From Adiantum capillus-veneris (lineage: Eukaryota > Streptophyta > Polypodiopsida > Polypodiales > Pteridaceae), in NCBI GenBank assembly GCA_014529385.2, contig CM043963.1, forward strand, positions 4,593,001-4,653,000: a stretch of DNA of 60,000 nucleotides, in the 5' to 3' direction. Made by a program: the position numbers and the translations under genes. Below the pieces are notes generated by a model that saw only the letters and a list, made by a program, of their open reading frames with translations, did not search any database and was not told the DNA's origin. Positions 45,606 through 54,901 of the stretch are shown one piece after another. Numbering within the stretch: the stretch's first letter is position 1; each line of letters begins with the position of its first letter.

Positions 45606-46200
45606 AGGTCTCTATTCACTTGGTTCTGTCCCGTGCGCTAATGTCATAAGAGGTGACGTCCGTTGAGTCAAAACCAAGTGAGTAGGGGCCCCAAGAATCT
45701 CCGAAGCTCCCTATTCACTTGGTTCTATCCCATGCGCTAATGTCGTAAAAGGTTACGTCACTTGAGCCAAAACCAAGCGAATAGGGCCCCAAGAATCTAC
45801 GAAGGTCCCTATTCTCTTGGTTCTGTCCCGTGCGCTAATGTCATAAAAGGTGACGACACTTGAGTTAGAACCAAGCGAATAGGGGCCCAAGAATCTCTGA
45901 AGGCCCCTATTCGCTTGGTTCTCTCCCGTGCACTAATGTCATGAAAGGTGACATCACTTGAGTCAAAGCCAAGCGAATAGGGGCCCAAGAATCTCCGAAG
46001 CACCCTATTCGCTTCGTTCTGTCCCGTGCGCTAATGTCATAAAAGGTGACATCACTTGAGTCAAAACCAAGCGAATAGGAGCCCAAGAATCTTCGAAGGG
46101 CCCTATTTGCTTGGTTCTGTCCTGTGACCCAAGCGAATAGGAGCCCAAGAATCTCCGAAGAGCCCTATTTGCTTGGTTCTGTCCTGTGACCCAAGCATTC
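45606..46200. repeat. 98 bp tandem repeat, each unit with a strong hairpin
   Basis: The word GGTTCTGTCCCGTG recurs at 45622, 45721, 45819, 45917, 46015, 46113 and 46175. The period is 98-99 bp, with a shortened last unit of 62 bp. Each unit contains inverted arms of the type AACCAAGCGAATAGGGGCC. In the clearest unit the arms 45869-45887 and 45902-45920 pair perfectly over 19 bp around a 14-base loop. The array lies just upstream of G2. Confidence 0.95.
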
Positions 46201-46540
46201 GGAACAGGTGGATAAGAACAGAGCATTTAATGTTATCAGTGATAGATTTATAGGCCTACTCACTCACTATGCCAAAACTCAGGCACGGTCACATAAGGAG
46301 TAATTATTCCAACCATGCGGTTTGAGACTTTTAATTTTACCCTAATGCAGTGGCTTCGGTGTGCACACAGTTAACAACACACAAGAAGGGGAGAGAGGCA
46401 AGGAGAAAGAACTTGACTCTGCAATATCCAATGGTGCCAAGTTGGATGGTGATTTCGCAGGCCGCCGACAGCAAGAACCAGAAGTTGGTGATGGCGATGG
46501 CGACGCGACAGCAAAGGACTCGACCCAGCGGAGGTCACTC
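46201..46540. other. Spacer without visible genes
   Basis: Nothing recognised between the hairpin array and the GC-rich repeat. Confidence 0.5.
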
Positions 46541-46910
46541 AATGCAGGATCACAAGAGGTGGCCAAGGGGATGAGTGCAAAAAATGCAAGGCAACGGCGA
46601 TTTGTTTGTTCTACTTGGACATGGAGATGGCGACTGCAAGGGCGATCGGCGTCTCACTCTCAACACACGATCACGAGAGGTGGCCAAGGGGAAGAGCGCA
46701 GAAAATGCAAAGGCAATGGCGATATGTTTGTTCTACTTGGAGATGGAGATAGCGACTGCAAGGGCGATCGGCGTCTGACTCTAAATGCAGGATCGTGAGA
46801 GCTAGCCAAGGGGAAGATCACAGAAAAGGCAAAGGCAGCCGCGATCTGTTTTTTCCGCTTGGAGATGGAGATGACGACTGCAAGGGCGATTGGCGTCTGT
46901 CTGACCCTAA
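46541..46910 (+). repeat. 122 bp GC-rich tandem repeat, three copies
   Basis: Units start near 46541, 46662 and 46784. They share GGAGATGGCGACTGCAAGGG and GATCGGCGTCT. The 145-codon frame through it (46361-46798) is repetitive and probably not a real protein. Confidence 0.9.
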
Positions 46911-47282
46911 ACGGTCATTCAAAAAGGCACGTGGGTTGCGCTCACAAGGACAACCAGTAATAAATGGTCTCAGATTCCCATGCAGTACGATTTACCAACC
47001 ACAATCTCGCGCATAAGTGAAGTTGTCACCCTCCCCGAGGTAAGCATTCTAAGTTTAGAGGCAGTACCTCCGCCAAACATTTCAACTATTCTGCCTCTTT
47101 TTGCATCCTCTACTATGCATCATTCTAATTAACTCTACCGCCATCGATGCTACGCGGTAAGCAAACCATCCCAACTCTTTTTGCGCATCACCTCTTACTC
47201 TCGTGCATCCTTCTCTTACTCATGTTCTACAGTGCTTTAGTGACGCAGAACTCTACACACGGTGAAGAGGTATGCTCTACTT
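46911..47282. other. Spacer upstream of the histone-like gene
   Basis: No gene is seen. It may hold the promoter or leader introns of G3 (for example TTTTGCGCATCACCTCTTAC...CTACAG). Confidence 0.4.
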
Positions 47283-47652
47283 ATGCCTCGTGTAAAGGCC
47301 ACGGCTAGGAGGGCAACAGGTGAATCTTTGAATTCTCAAGCAAGAAGACGCCGATATGAGGTGCATAGAGGTGTACTTCAAGAGCTGTGCAGGATAGAAC
47401 GACACGTTCAACCTGCTATTCCACGTTCAACCTGAGATTTGCGAGCAGTGGAGAGTCGGCATGCGATGGGCCAGCAATGCACTACTCTTCCTTCAAGAAA
47501 TTGCAAAAGACTACCTCGTTGAATTCTTCAGCAATGGATATATCCTGATTGCCCATGCACACCGTGTTACTATCATGCCACGGGATTTTGATACTCTTCG
47601 GAGGCTGTGTTTCCGCTATGATGGGCCTCTAAACTATGATGGGAGCTACTTC
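47283..47652 (+). pseudogene. G3, first part: histone H3-like protein
   Basis: A 50-codon frame from ATG 47283 begins MPRVKATARRATGE, which matches the histone H3 tail start at R2, K4, T6, A7, R8, T11 and G12. It continues RGVLQELCRIERHVQP, like the H3 alpha-N region. After a TGA at 47433 the adjacent frame (47419 onward) reads MRWASNALLFLQEIAKDYLV and AHAHRVTIMPRDFDTLRRL. These correspond to H3 alpha-2, loop 2 and alpha-3, whose diagnostic HAxRVTIMPxD is kept. By eye about 22 of 51 residues agree in the fold. The frame break coincides with a 19 bp tandem duplication (47403 and 47422). The tail is shorter than in canonical H3, the LLIRKLPFQRLVR segment is missing and loop 1 has normal H3 length. 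It is therefore an H3 variant rather than an obvious CENH3. Confidence 0.8.
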
Positions 47653-48058
47653 AGCCATTGCCTATCCGGGATACTAGAACCATGGATATTCTCAACATCT
47701 CCTCTCTCCATCCTTGTGCACGACAGACAGAGCCATCTAGGGCTGAAACAAACAGCAAAAGGACCCGATCACAGGTCGAGAGAAACGACACAGATGGGCA
47801 GGCTGAGATAGCTCGAGTGGACCCCGAGGCAGTCATGGAAGAAACAGAGACAGTTATCGAGGAGCCAGCTAGACACCAAAATGAGCAAGTCATGGAGGAT
47901 CCGCAGCCAGTAAGGGATGATGAGGGGCAAGAGCAGGCTAGGGTGGACCCTGAGGCATTTATGAAGGAACCAATATTGAAGGAAAATGATCCGGAGCCTA
48001 TGCCTGTTAGGGAGGACCCTACGGCTGTTAGGGAGGAGCCTGAGGGAGCCAGGGGGCC
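47640..48058 (+). pseudogene. G3, second part: acidic repeat segment cut by the copia element
   Basis: The frame continues after the histone fold, shifted by an intron or indel. It has a Glu/Asp/Pro-rich low-complexity region with the repeat ARVDPEAVMEE / ARVDPEAFMKE and several REDP/REEP units. It stops being host sequence at 48058, where the copia LTR begins; reading into the LTR is an artefact. The same coding stretch may resume at 53296. Acidic tails are common on histone-binding proteins, but I claim no function. Confidence 0.55.
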
Positions 48059-48380
48059 TGTTGAGATGTCGAGCTCTACACCTTGAGCTGGCATCCACTA
48101 CGGGTCTTGGCCGCTTACGGCATTTACTCACTGGCGCGTTAGGTGACCGACACGGAGGATCTCTACCAGTGATTCTAAAGCTGGACTACACTTATAGTGC
48201 CAGCCTAGTACGCTTCTAGCGAGTTCACACTTAGTGATCGCATGTACATATGTGCTACTTTTCAGCTTTAGCACTTAGTCATTTTGTACTCTCTTTTCTG
48301 AGAAGAAGAAGAAGAAGCTTTCCATCTCTGTGTGCTTTGTGCTTGTCTTCTGTAGCTATCTTGCATCCTCATTCTTTACA
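48059..48380 (+). mobile_element. 5' LTR of the copia element
   Basis: It starts TGTTGAGATGTCGAGC and ends CCTCATTCTTTACA. A GAAGAAGAAGAAGAAG run lies near 48301-48315 in both LTRs. Confidence 0.97.
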
Positions 48381-48392
48381 TGGTATCAGAGC
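48381..48392 (+). promoter_or_regulatory. Primer-binding site of the copia element
   Basis: TGGTATCAGAGC follows the LTR without a gap. It is the standard initiator tRNA-Met site of plant copia elements. Confidence 0.95.
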
Positions 48393-48635
48393 CTGGTGCA
48401 GGCAAGAGAGGCTAAGAGAGAAAGAGCATCACAATCCCTTCGCTCGCAATCCAAGTTTCTGAACAGGTCTCCAAAGTGCAGTACACAGAGATTTACTGTA
48501 CAAGTACAGTGGTTGTATGTACGTTTGATTGTGGACACTCGTTGAGTGTAGAAAGCGTTAGAGGTACCACCATAGCAGGTTCAGCAGATTTGCAGGTTTT
48601 TGCAGATTGCAGCTATTTTGTCTTAGTGCTTCAAG

Positions 48636-49538
48636 ATGTCTGACAGTTTCATTCAGATTGTTACTGAGAAGCTTGAGAAAAATAACTACCCTGCATGGAA
48701 GTTCAGAATAACAAATTTCCTAAAAGGAAAAGGTTATTGGGACTATGTAGAAGGAGACAATGAAAAGGAACCAGAGATTCCCGAGGCAAATGCTACAACA
48801 GAACAAAGGAAAGCCTTGAGGGACTGGCAACAAGGCCAAAGAAAACTGATGTATTGGCTTTCTATGAGCATCACAGATGGCATGATGGGCTATCTACAGG
48901 ATGCTGAAACCCCCGCCATTGCATGGAGAAACTTAGGCAGAGTGTTCGAGGTGAACACCAAGGCCAGGAAGCTTCAACTAAAGTCGGAGCTAAATCAGGT
49001 TAAGAGGAACAACCTCTCAATCAATGATTATGCCTTGAAGGTCAAGAGTATCATTGAGGCTCTTGGATCTATTAAAGTCTCAGTGGAAGACGATGACATT
49101 GTCCGTGCATGCTTGGATGGTCTAGGAGATGAGTATGTACATTTCAGGTCTTCCATGAATACAAGAGACGACATCCCCGTGTTCCAAGATTTGATTTCTA
49201 TGCTTATTCTTGAGGAGAAGAACCTTGACACATCTTCTTCTTATGGCAGAAATAATTCTGAACAGGCCTTCTATTCTAACTCCAACAGAGGTAGAGGTAG
49301 AGGTCGTGGTCAAGGCCCAAGGGGTTGCAGGGGCCAATTTCTGGAAGGTCAATCAAATCAAAACAATACAGGTGGCAGGGGAAACCAGTCTCAAGGCAGA
49401 GGGAGTCAAAGAGGTCGTGGTGCAGGATCAAGCAGGCAGAAACATACTCCAGATAGCAGAGAATGTTGGACTTGTGGTGAAAGAGGTCACATGTCACGTG
49501 ACTGTCCAAAGGGAAAAGCAAGTGGAAAGAGAGAATAG
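48636..49538 (+). CDS. gag: Copia Gag
   Basis: 300 codons from ATG 48636. The N-terminal part has NYPAWKFRITNFLKGKGYWD and the UBN2/copia-Gag pattern, followed by DYALKVKSIIEALGS and a Gly/Arg-rich linker (about residues 218-270). A zinc knuckle CWTCGERGHMSRDC sits near the end. It forms the virus-like particle and packages RNA. The frame ends at TAG 49536-49538, and protease continues in the same frame directly after it. In most plant copia elements gag and pol are one frame, so this stop is either a mutation or a leaky termination site. Confidence 0.93.
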   Translation: MSDSFIQIVTEKLEKNNYPAWKFRITNFLKGKGYWDYVEGDNEKEPEIPEANATTEQRKALRDWQQGQRKLMYWLSMSITDGMMGYLQDAETPAIAWRNLGRVFEVNTKARKLQLKSELNQVKRNNLSINDYALKVKSIIEALGSIKVSVEDDDIVRACLDGLGDEYVHFRSSMNTRDDIPVFQDLISMLILEEKNLDTSSSYGRNNSEQAFYSNSNRGRGRGRGQGPRGCRGQFLEGQSNQNNTGGRGNQSQGRGSQRGRGAGSSRQKHTPDSRECWTCGERGHMSRDCPKGKASGKRE

Positions 49539-51269
49539 GGCAACTATGCATCTACTAGCAGAGATGTAGATGACAGCAAAAACAAGCGCATGTTTGGTAT
49601 GAAGCATGTAATGAATACAATGACTGCAGAGAATTCCACCCAAGATGATGTTTGGTATGTGGATTCAGGTGCCTCTAATCACATGGCGTCTCGTGGAGAG
49701 TGGTTTAGAGATATGCGCAAACTAGATGTGTCAGGCTATGTGTAGACAGGAGATGACACAGCTCACCCCATTGCTCATGTAGGGGACATACCTCTAAATA
49801 CGAAGAGTGGGAAATCAAAGTACTTAGCAGATGTACTTCATGTCCCAAACATTACAAAGAATCTTGTTTCTGTTGGACAAATGGTTGAGCAGGGTTTGCA
49901 GGTTTGCTTCAATCCAAATGGCTGTTATGTAGAAGATTTCCAGACTGGCTGTAAGCTGATCACAGAGGGCAAATGTGTGGGCAGAATGTTTACGCTGAAT
50001 GTAGACATGCCTGAGGTAAAAGCTGCATTATTTGCACAGGGCACAGGTGTTGTGGCTGATGTTGACATTTGGCACAAACACATTGGCCATGTCAATGAGC
50101 AGAGATTGTGGAGCATGCAATCAAAACAGATTGTAAAAGGTTTGCCCAAATTCAAGGTGGATGGTATGCATAAAGTGTGTGCAGCATGCCAGTTTGGAAA
50201 ACAGTCAAAGGGCTCATTTCCACATGAGCGCAATGTATGTAAAAAGCCACTTGAGGTGGTGCACACAGATGTTTGGGGTCCAACCAATACTGCAAGTATA
50301 CATGGTTGCAGGTATTATGTCTCTTTCATTGATGACCATATAAGGAAAGTATGGGTCTACTTCATGCGTAACAAAAGTGAAGTGTTTGGTCACTTTCAAG
50401 ACTTCAAAGTCATGATTGAGAAGGAGAGAGATATGCAAATCAAGACATTGAGGTCAGATGGAGGGGGAGAGTACTTCTCCAATGATTTTTCAGATTTTCT
50501 GCGAATGCATGGTATACGCAGGCATTTTACATGCAGATATACTCTACAACAAAATGGGATCGCAGAAAGGAAAAACAGGCACATTGCAGAGGTTGCACGT
50601 GCATTGATGAATGAGAAGAACATGCCTCATCATTTCTGGGCTGATGCCATAAATACAACTGTGTACATTATGAATAGGACACCTACAACTATGGTGCATG
50701 ATGTAACACCTGAGGAAAAGTTTACAGGTACAAAGCCTAATTTGGCACACTTGAAAGTGTTTGGCTGCATAGCTTACGTGCATGTACCAGATGAGTTGCG
50801 TAGGAAATTGGATCCTAAAGCAGAGAAATTTATTCTTGTGGGATATTCCCTTGAACAAAAGGGGTACAGGTGCTACAATCCTACTACACGAGAATTACGA
50901 GTGAGCAGAGATGTAGTCTTTGATGAGAAGAGCAGCTGGTACAGTAATGCACATGGCACTATTGGGGCTGATGTAAAAGATGATGTGGTTGTACAAAATG
51001 TGAGGCCACAGTCACAGGTTTTGAGTGGACCACAAGAGTCCTCTTCTCGTGGCTCTATTGAGAAACCATGGAATGGTAGACTACGTACGCAGGTTACTCC
51101 ACCAACAAGTACAGGGAATGTATCACAAAAAGGAAAGGAAAAGGTTGATGAACCTCCCTTTATGGCTGATGCATCATCAGGTTTTTCACATGTAGACATG
51201 GATCAGATGGTTCTGAACAAAGTCTTGATGAGGAATTTGGAATTCCGGCTGTCAGGACACCTGATGTAA
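49539..51269 (+). pseudogene. pol: Copia protease and integrase
   Basis: The reading continues in the Gag frame. VWYVDSGASNHMA near 49650 is the aspartic protease site. After TAG 49743 comes the integrase: an HHCC finger (WHKHIGHV...VCAACQFGK), then HTDVWGP (Asp), LRSDGGGEYFS (Asp) and QQNGIAERKNRHI (Glu), all catalytic residues present. The GKEKVDEPP-rich C-terminal spacer precedes RT. A TAA ends the frame at 51269, where a frameshift into the RT frame lies. It matures the polyprotein and inserts the cDNA. Confidence 0.92.
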
Positions 51270-52968
51270 GGAAAGTACAAGAAGATGCTAGAGGGCAAAG
51301 GAGTAACCCAGGACCGCGCAGATCTAATAGAGTCAAAAATCCAGTTCAAAAATTGACTTATGATGGGTATCTAGCACATCATCTAGCGCATCACCAAGCC
51401 TACATGGCTAAGGTGATACAGGATGTGGAGCCCACATGTTTTGAGGATGCAGTTGGAAATGTGCATTGGGATGATGCAATGAATGAAGAGATGGCTGCAT
51501 TGGAAGCAAATGACACATGGGAGTTGGTGCCATTGCCAAGTAGCAAGAAAGCTATTGGCTGTAAATGGGTGTATAAAACCAAGCATAAGGCTGATGGTAA
51601 CATTGTGCGTCACAAGGCAAGGCTGGTCGCAAAGGGTTATGCACAGACGTATGGCATAGACTATGAGGAGACCTTTGCTCCAGTGGCAAAGATGACGACT
51701 GTGAGAGCTGTCATAGCAGTGGCTGCATCTAGAGGATGGATTATGCATCAAATGGATGTAAAGAATGCCTTCTTGAATGGTGAGTTGCAAGAGGAAGTGT
51801 ATATGGATGAGCCACCTGGTTATGTCGATCCAGGTTACCCAGATTATGTATGCAGACTTCTCAAAGCTTTGTATGGTTTGAAGCAGGGCTCTAGAGCATG
51901 GTATGACAGGATTGCCAAGTATCTTGTCAGTATTGGTTTTAGGAGAGCTCATGCTGATCATTCACTCTATGTACGTGAGAGTGATGTGGGGATTGTGGTC
52001 ATTACCATATATGTAGATGACCTTATTATTGTTGGTGACAATGCTATGGAGATTGACCATGTGAAGGGTCTTCTCAAACAGGAGTTTGAAATGAAAGATT
52101 TAGGCGAGTTGCGCTACTTTCTTCGCATTGAGCTGATCAGGACTCCAGAGGGTGTATGGCTATCACAGAGACAGTATGCTTTGGACATGTTGTCAAAGTA
52201 TGGTATGGCTGATTGTAAGCCAATTTCTATTCCCTTAGATGTGAATGCAAAGCTGAGTGCAGAGAAGGGTGATGTTGTTGAGGATGTCAACATGTACAGG
52301 AAGATTGTGGGTAGTCTAATCTACTTGACTATCATGAGGCCATACTTGAGCTACATAGTAGGCTTGGAGAGTCAGTTCATGCAGCTTCCGAGGAAGCCAC
52401 ATTTGGATGGAGTACGAGGCACACTTAGGTATGTGCAAGGTACTCTTGACTACGCATTGTTCTATGCAGCAGATGCACTATTAGCATTGTATGGGTATAC
52501 AGATGCAGATTGGGCAGGTAGCATTGTTGATAGGAGATCTACGAGTGGCTTCATGTTCTCTTTTGGGAGTGCTGCTGTTACTTGGAGCAGCAAGAAGTAG
52601 CCTACGATTGCTTTATCGAGCACAGAGGCCGAGTACAGAGGTGCAGCAGTTGCGGCATGCGAGGTAGCTTGGATACGCACATTACTTGAGGACTTGGGAG
52701 TGCAGGTGGACCAGCAGATTTTCATCCATTGTGACAACCTCAGCAGCATGCAGTTGGCTAGGAACCCAGTGTTCCATGTAAGGACCAAACACATAGAGGT
52801 CCATTACCACTACGTTCGAGAGCGAGTGTTGGCGGGCGACATCGACTTGGTCTACGTCAGCACAGAGAAGCAGATAGCGGATATATTTACCAAGGCCCTC
52901 GGAGCTGAGAAGCTTCGACGTTTCCGGACTATGCTTGGACTCTGCGACATGCAAAGCTCGAGGGGGAG
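51270..52968 (+). pseudogene. pol: Copia reverse transcriptase and RNase H
   Basis: The RT domain is clear: WELVPLPSSKKAIGCKWVYK, KARLVAKGYAQTYGIDYEET, HQMDVKNAFLNG (Asp) and TIYVDDLIIVG (YVDD box). RNase H follows with GYTDADWAGS and, after TAG 52598 (in place of a Gln codon), TIALSSTEAEYRGA and IADIFTKALG near the end. The polypurine tract is at 52961-52968. Apart from that TAG and the frameshift before 51353 the frame is open, so loss of function is fairly recent. Confidence 0.93.
52961..52968 (+). promoter_or_regulatory. Polypurine tract of the copia element
   Basis: AGGGGGAG directly precedes the TGTTGAGATG start of the 3' LTR. Confidence 0.9.
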
Positions 52969-53290
52969 TGTTGAGATGTCGAGCTCTACACCTTGAGCTG
53001 GCATCCACTACAAGTCTTGGCCGCTTACGACATTTACTCACTGGCGCGTTAGGTGACCAACACGGAGGATCTCTGCCAGTGATTCTACAGCTAGACTACA
53101 CTTATAGTGCCAGCCTAGTACGCTTCTAGCGAGTTCACACTTAGTGACTGCATGTACATATGCGCTACTTTTTAGCTTTAGCACTTAGTCATTTTGTACT
53201 CTCTTTTCTGAGAAGAAGAAGAAGAAGCTTTCCATCTCTGTGTGCTTTGTGCTTGTCTTGTGTAGCTCTCTTGCATCCTCATTCTTTACA
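52969..53290 (+). mobile_element. 3' LTR of the copia element
   Basis: Same length as the 5' LTR and the same borders. The substitutions between the two are scattered and mostly transitions. Confidence 0.97.
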
Positions 53291-53295
53291 GTGCC

Positions 53296-54590
53296 AGCTC
53301 AAGAAAGGCAAGGTTAAGGCTCTGCATCACAAGGGCCATCCAACGTATCAGATGAGTCAATTATTTTAGAGCAAATCAACGAAGAGAATGAAGAGGAGTT
53401 GAGAGTTCTGTTCAGCTCAACGCCTCTGCATGCACATATACTGTTGCCTGGAAGGTCAAAGGAGGCATGCATTTTCAACCTCGATCATCAAGACTTCCTG
53501 TGCATGCACAGTTTCACCAACTCCAACGCAATGAATGATGTCGTCAACCTTGCTTTGTGGTAATTCTCATGCTCTTTAAAAGTCACGTTTGGTTCATTAA
53601 ATGGGTCTCTACCGAGACATGGGTCAATACCAAGCGAGACAGTGGCTTATGGAATTAGATAGCAGTACTACTCGCTCGGTATTGACCCATTTCTTTGCGA
53701 CAGTCATCAAGTTTTTCTTTATAATGGCTCACTACCGTTAAGACATGGGTCAATACCAAGCGAGTCAGTGGTGGATGGAATTCAATAGCTGCCCCACTCG
53801 CTCGGTATTGACTCATGGGTTTGTGGCAGTGACAGCCCGCTGAAATACCTCAAGTCTAATCTCTGACATTGATTCATGTTAGCCATGTTGTCTCGCTTCT
53901 GCCCCCTGAGGTTCAAGACAAAGTATACGTAATAGATCCACTGATATCGCCTTATCTGCAGAACAACTCAGTTTCCTTTTTGAGTCTGATGAACTGGTTT
54001 AGCAGAGTCAACTTTAATCTAGCGTACTTTCTGGTCACTGCATACTGTAACCGTGCCCATGCAGACTGATGACTATAGTTGCAGCTGGCGAACCTGTTTG
54101 AATGCCATGTTGCTCCTCAGTCAAATTATGGATGTACCGAACGTAAGTAATCATGATGTTTCATTGTTTGTTGCAACGTTTGTATGAAGCAACAAATGTC
54201 TGTATCATGCTTCTACAGGAACTTCAATTACATAACTACACCCCGAACGATGTGCGACTTTTTTTGTAATGGCCATCCAGCATATTATAATCTCGGTAAA
54301 CATACGCACAAGATAGGAAGCGGTGAAAGCTGAGGAGTTCGAAGAGGCTCGCATTAACGAAATGATGCAACGCCACAATCAGACTCAAGAAGAAGTTTGA
54401 AATATGCAAGAAGCAATATATCAATATTATGCGGATGCCGCAGAAGTAGAGGAATGGGCTACATGTCGACGGCAAGAGCAAGAACAGAAGGAAGCTTCAC
54501 AGGTGCAAGAAGCATGGGAAGCCATGGAACAAGCCCATGATTTCGAGCGACGCAAAAGGATGCCCGAGACCAGCGTCCCCAGAGGCTGAA
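53296..54590 (+). pseudogene. G3, third part: possible Ulp1/C48-like protease with coiled-coil tail
   Basis: Exon-like segments follow the copia element. The first (to about 53559) reads LRVLFSSTPLHAHILLPGRS and MNDVVNLAL, like the WLNDxVIN box of Ulp1 peptidases, and ends at a GT donor. A 323 bp intron-like stretch (53560-53882) holds a hairpin repeat. The next segment reads HVVSLLPPEVQDKVYVIDPL (possible His and Asp). Another (from about 54080) reads NLFECHVAPQSNYGCTE, with Gln five residues before Cys as in the C48 oxyanion-hole and nucleophile motif. It is followed by a GTAAGT donor. The last exon (54327-54590) is a Glu/Ala/Arg-rich coiled coil with one TGA. The C48 assignment rests on motif order only. 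Confidence 0.45.
53615..53816. repeat. 127 bp hairpin repeat, two units, inside a G3 intron
   Basis: ATGGGTCAATACCAAGCGAG at 53618-53637 pairs with 53671-53690 (19 of 20 positions). The same arm at 53745-53764 pairs with 53797-53816. The two units are 127 bp apart. The arm shares ACCAAGCGA with the 98 bp array at 45.6 kb. Confidence 0.92.
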
Positions 54591-54597
54591 TTAGCAG

Positions 54598-54720
54598 CAA
54601 CCGGAGCAAAGGGCAGGGGAGCAACCGGAGCAGAGGGCAAGGGATGAGTGGCACAAACCGAGGGAGAGGACAGGGGACAAGTGGTACAAACCGGGGGAGA
54701 GGACAGTAGCAGGGGAAGGG
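54598..54720. repeat. Purine-rich short tandem repeats
   Basis: Two local duplications, GAGCA(A/G)AGGGCA and TGG(C/T)ACAAACCG followed by GAGAGGACAG, lie between the convergent ends of G3 and G4. Confidence 0.8.
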
Positions 54721-54901
54721 AGAAATTTACTTGTATAAATCTTGACAGAAACAACACAATATGTAAAGTTTTAAAACAGTGAAAATGTAAATTTTTGAAA
54801 CATTGTTAGACTGCCACAAAATGTCTCTGCATTAGTCATTTTGAAGAGTACGTCATAGTTTGCATGGCATCAAAGCTCTTTGCGTGCACAAGGTATGTGA
54901 C

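Larger units (their letters stand above)
48059..53290 (+). mobile_element. Complete Ty1/copia retrotransposon
   Basis: A 5232 bp element has 322 bp LTRs at both ends (48059-48380 and 52969-53290). By eye the LTRs differ at about 13 positions, roughly 96% identity. The flanks GGGCC (48054-48058) and GTGCC (53291-53295) match in four of five bases. It encodes Gag, protease, integrase, reverse transcriptase and RNase H in the copia order (integrase before RT). Three TAG stops and one frameshift inactivate it. It sits inside G3. Confidence 0.97.

Noticed and set aside
45606-46200. CRISPR-like array
   Set aside because: The 98 bp units are near-identical throughout, with no unique spacers, in eukaryotic repeat DNA. 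It is a minisatellite.
46361-46798. 145-codon protein over the 122 bp repeats
   Set aside because: The frame exists because the repeat has few stops. Its sequence only mirrors the repeat and has no domain.
47283-47652. CENH3 (centromeric histone)
   Set aside because: Loop 1 between alpha-1 and alpha-2 is not lengthened, and the tail begins like canonical H3. An H3 variant fits better.
52682-53041. Minus-strand frames in the copia LTR/RNase H region (also 47769-48131)
   Set aside because: They recur only because the LTR is present twice; they are antisense to coding and LTR sequence.
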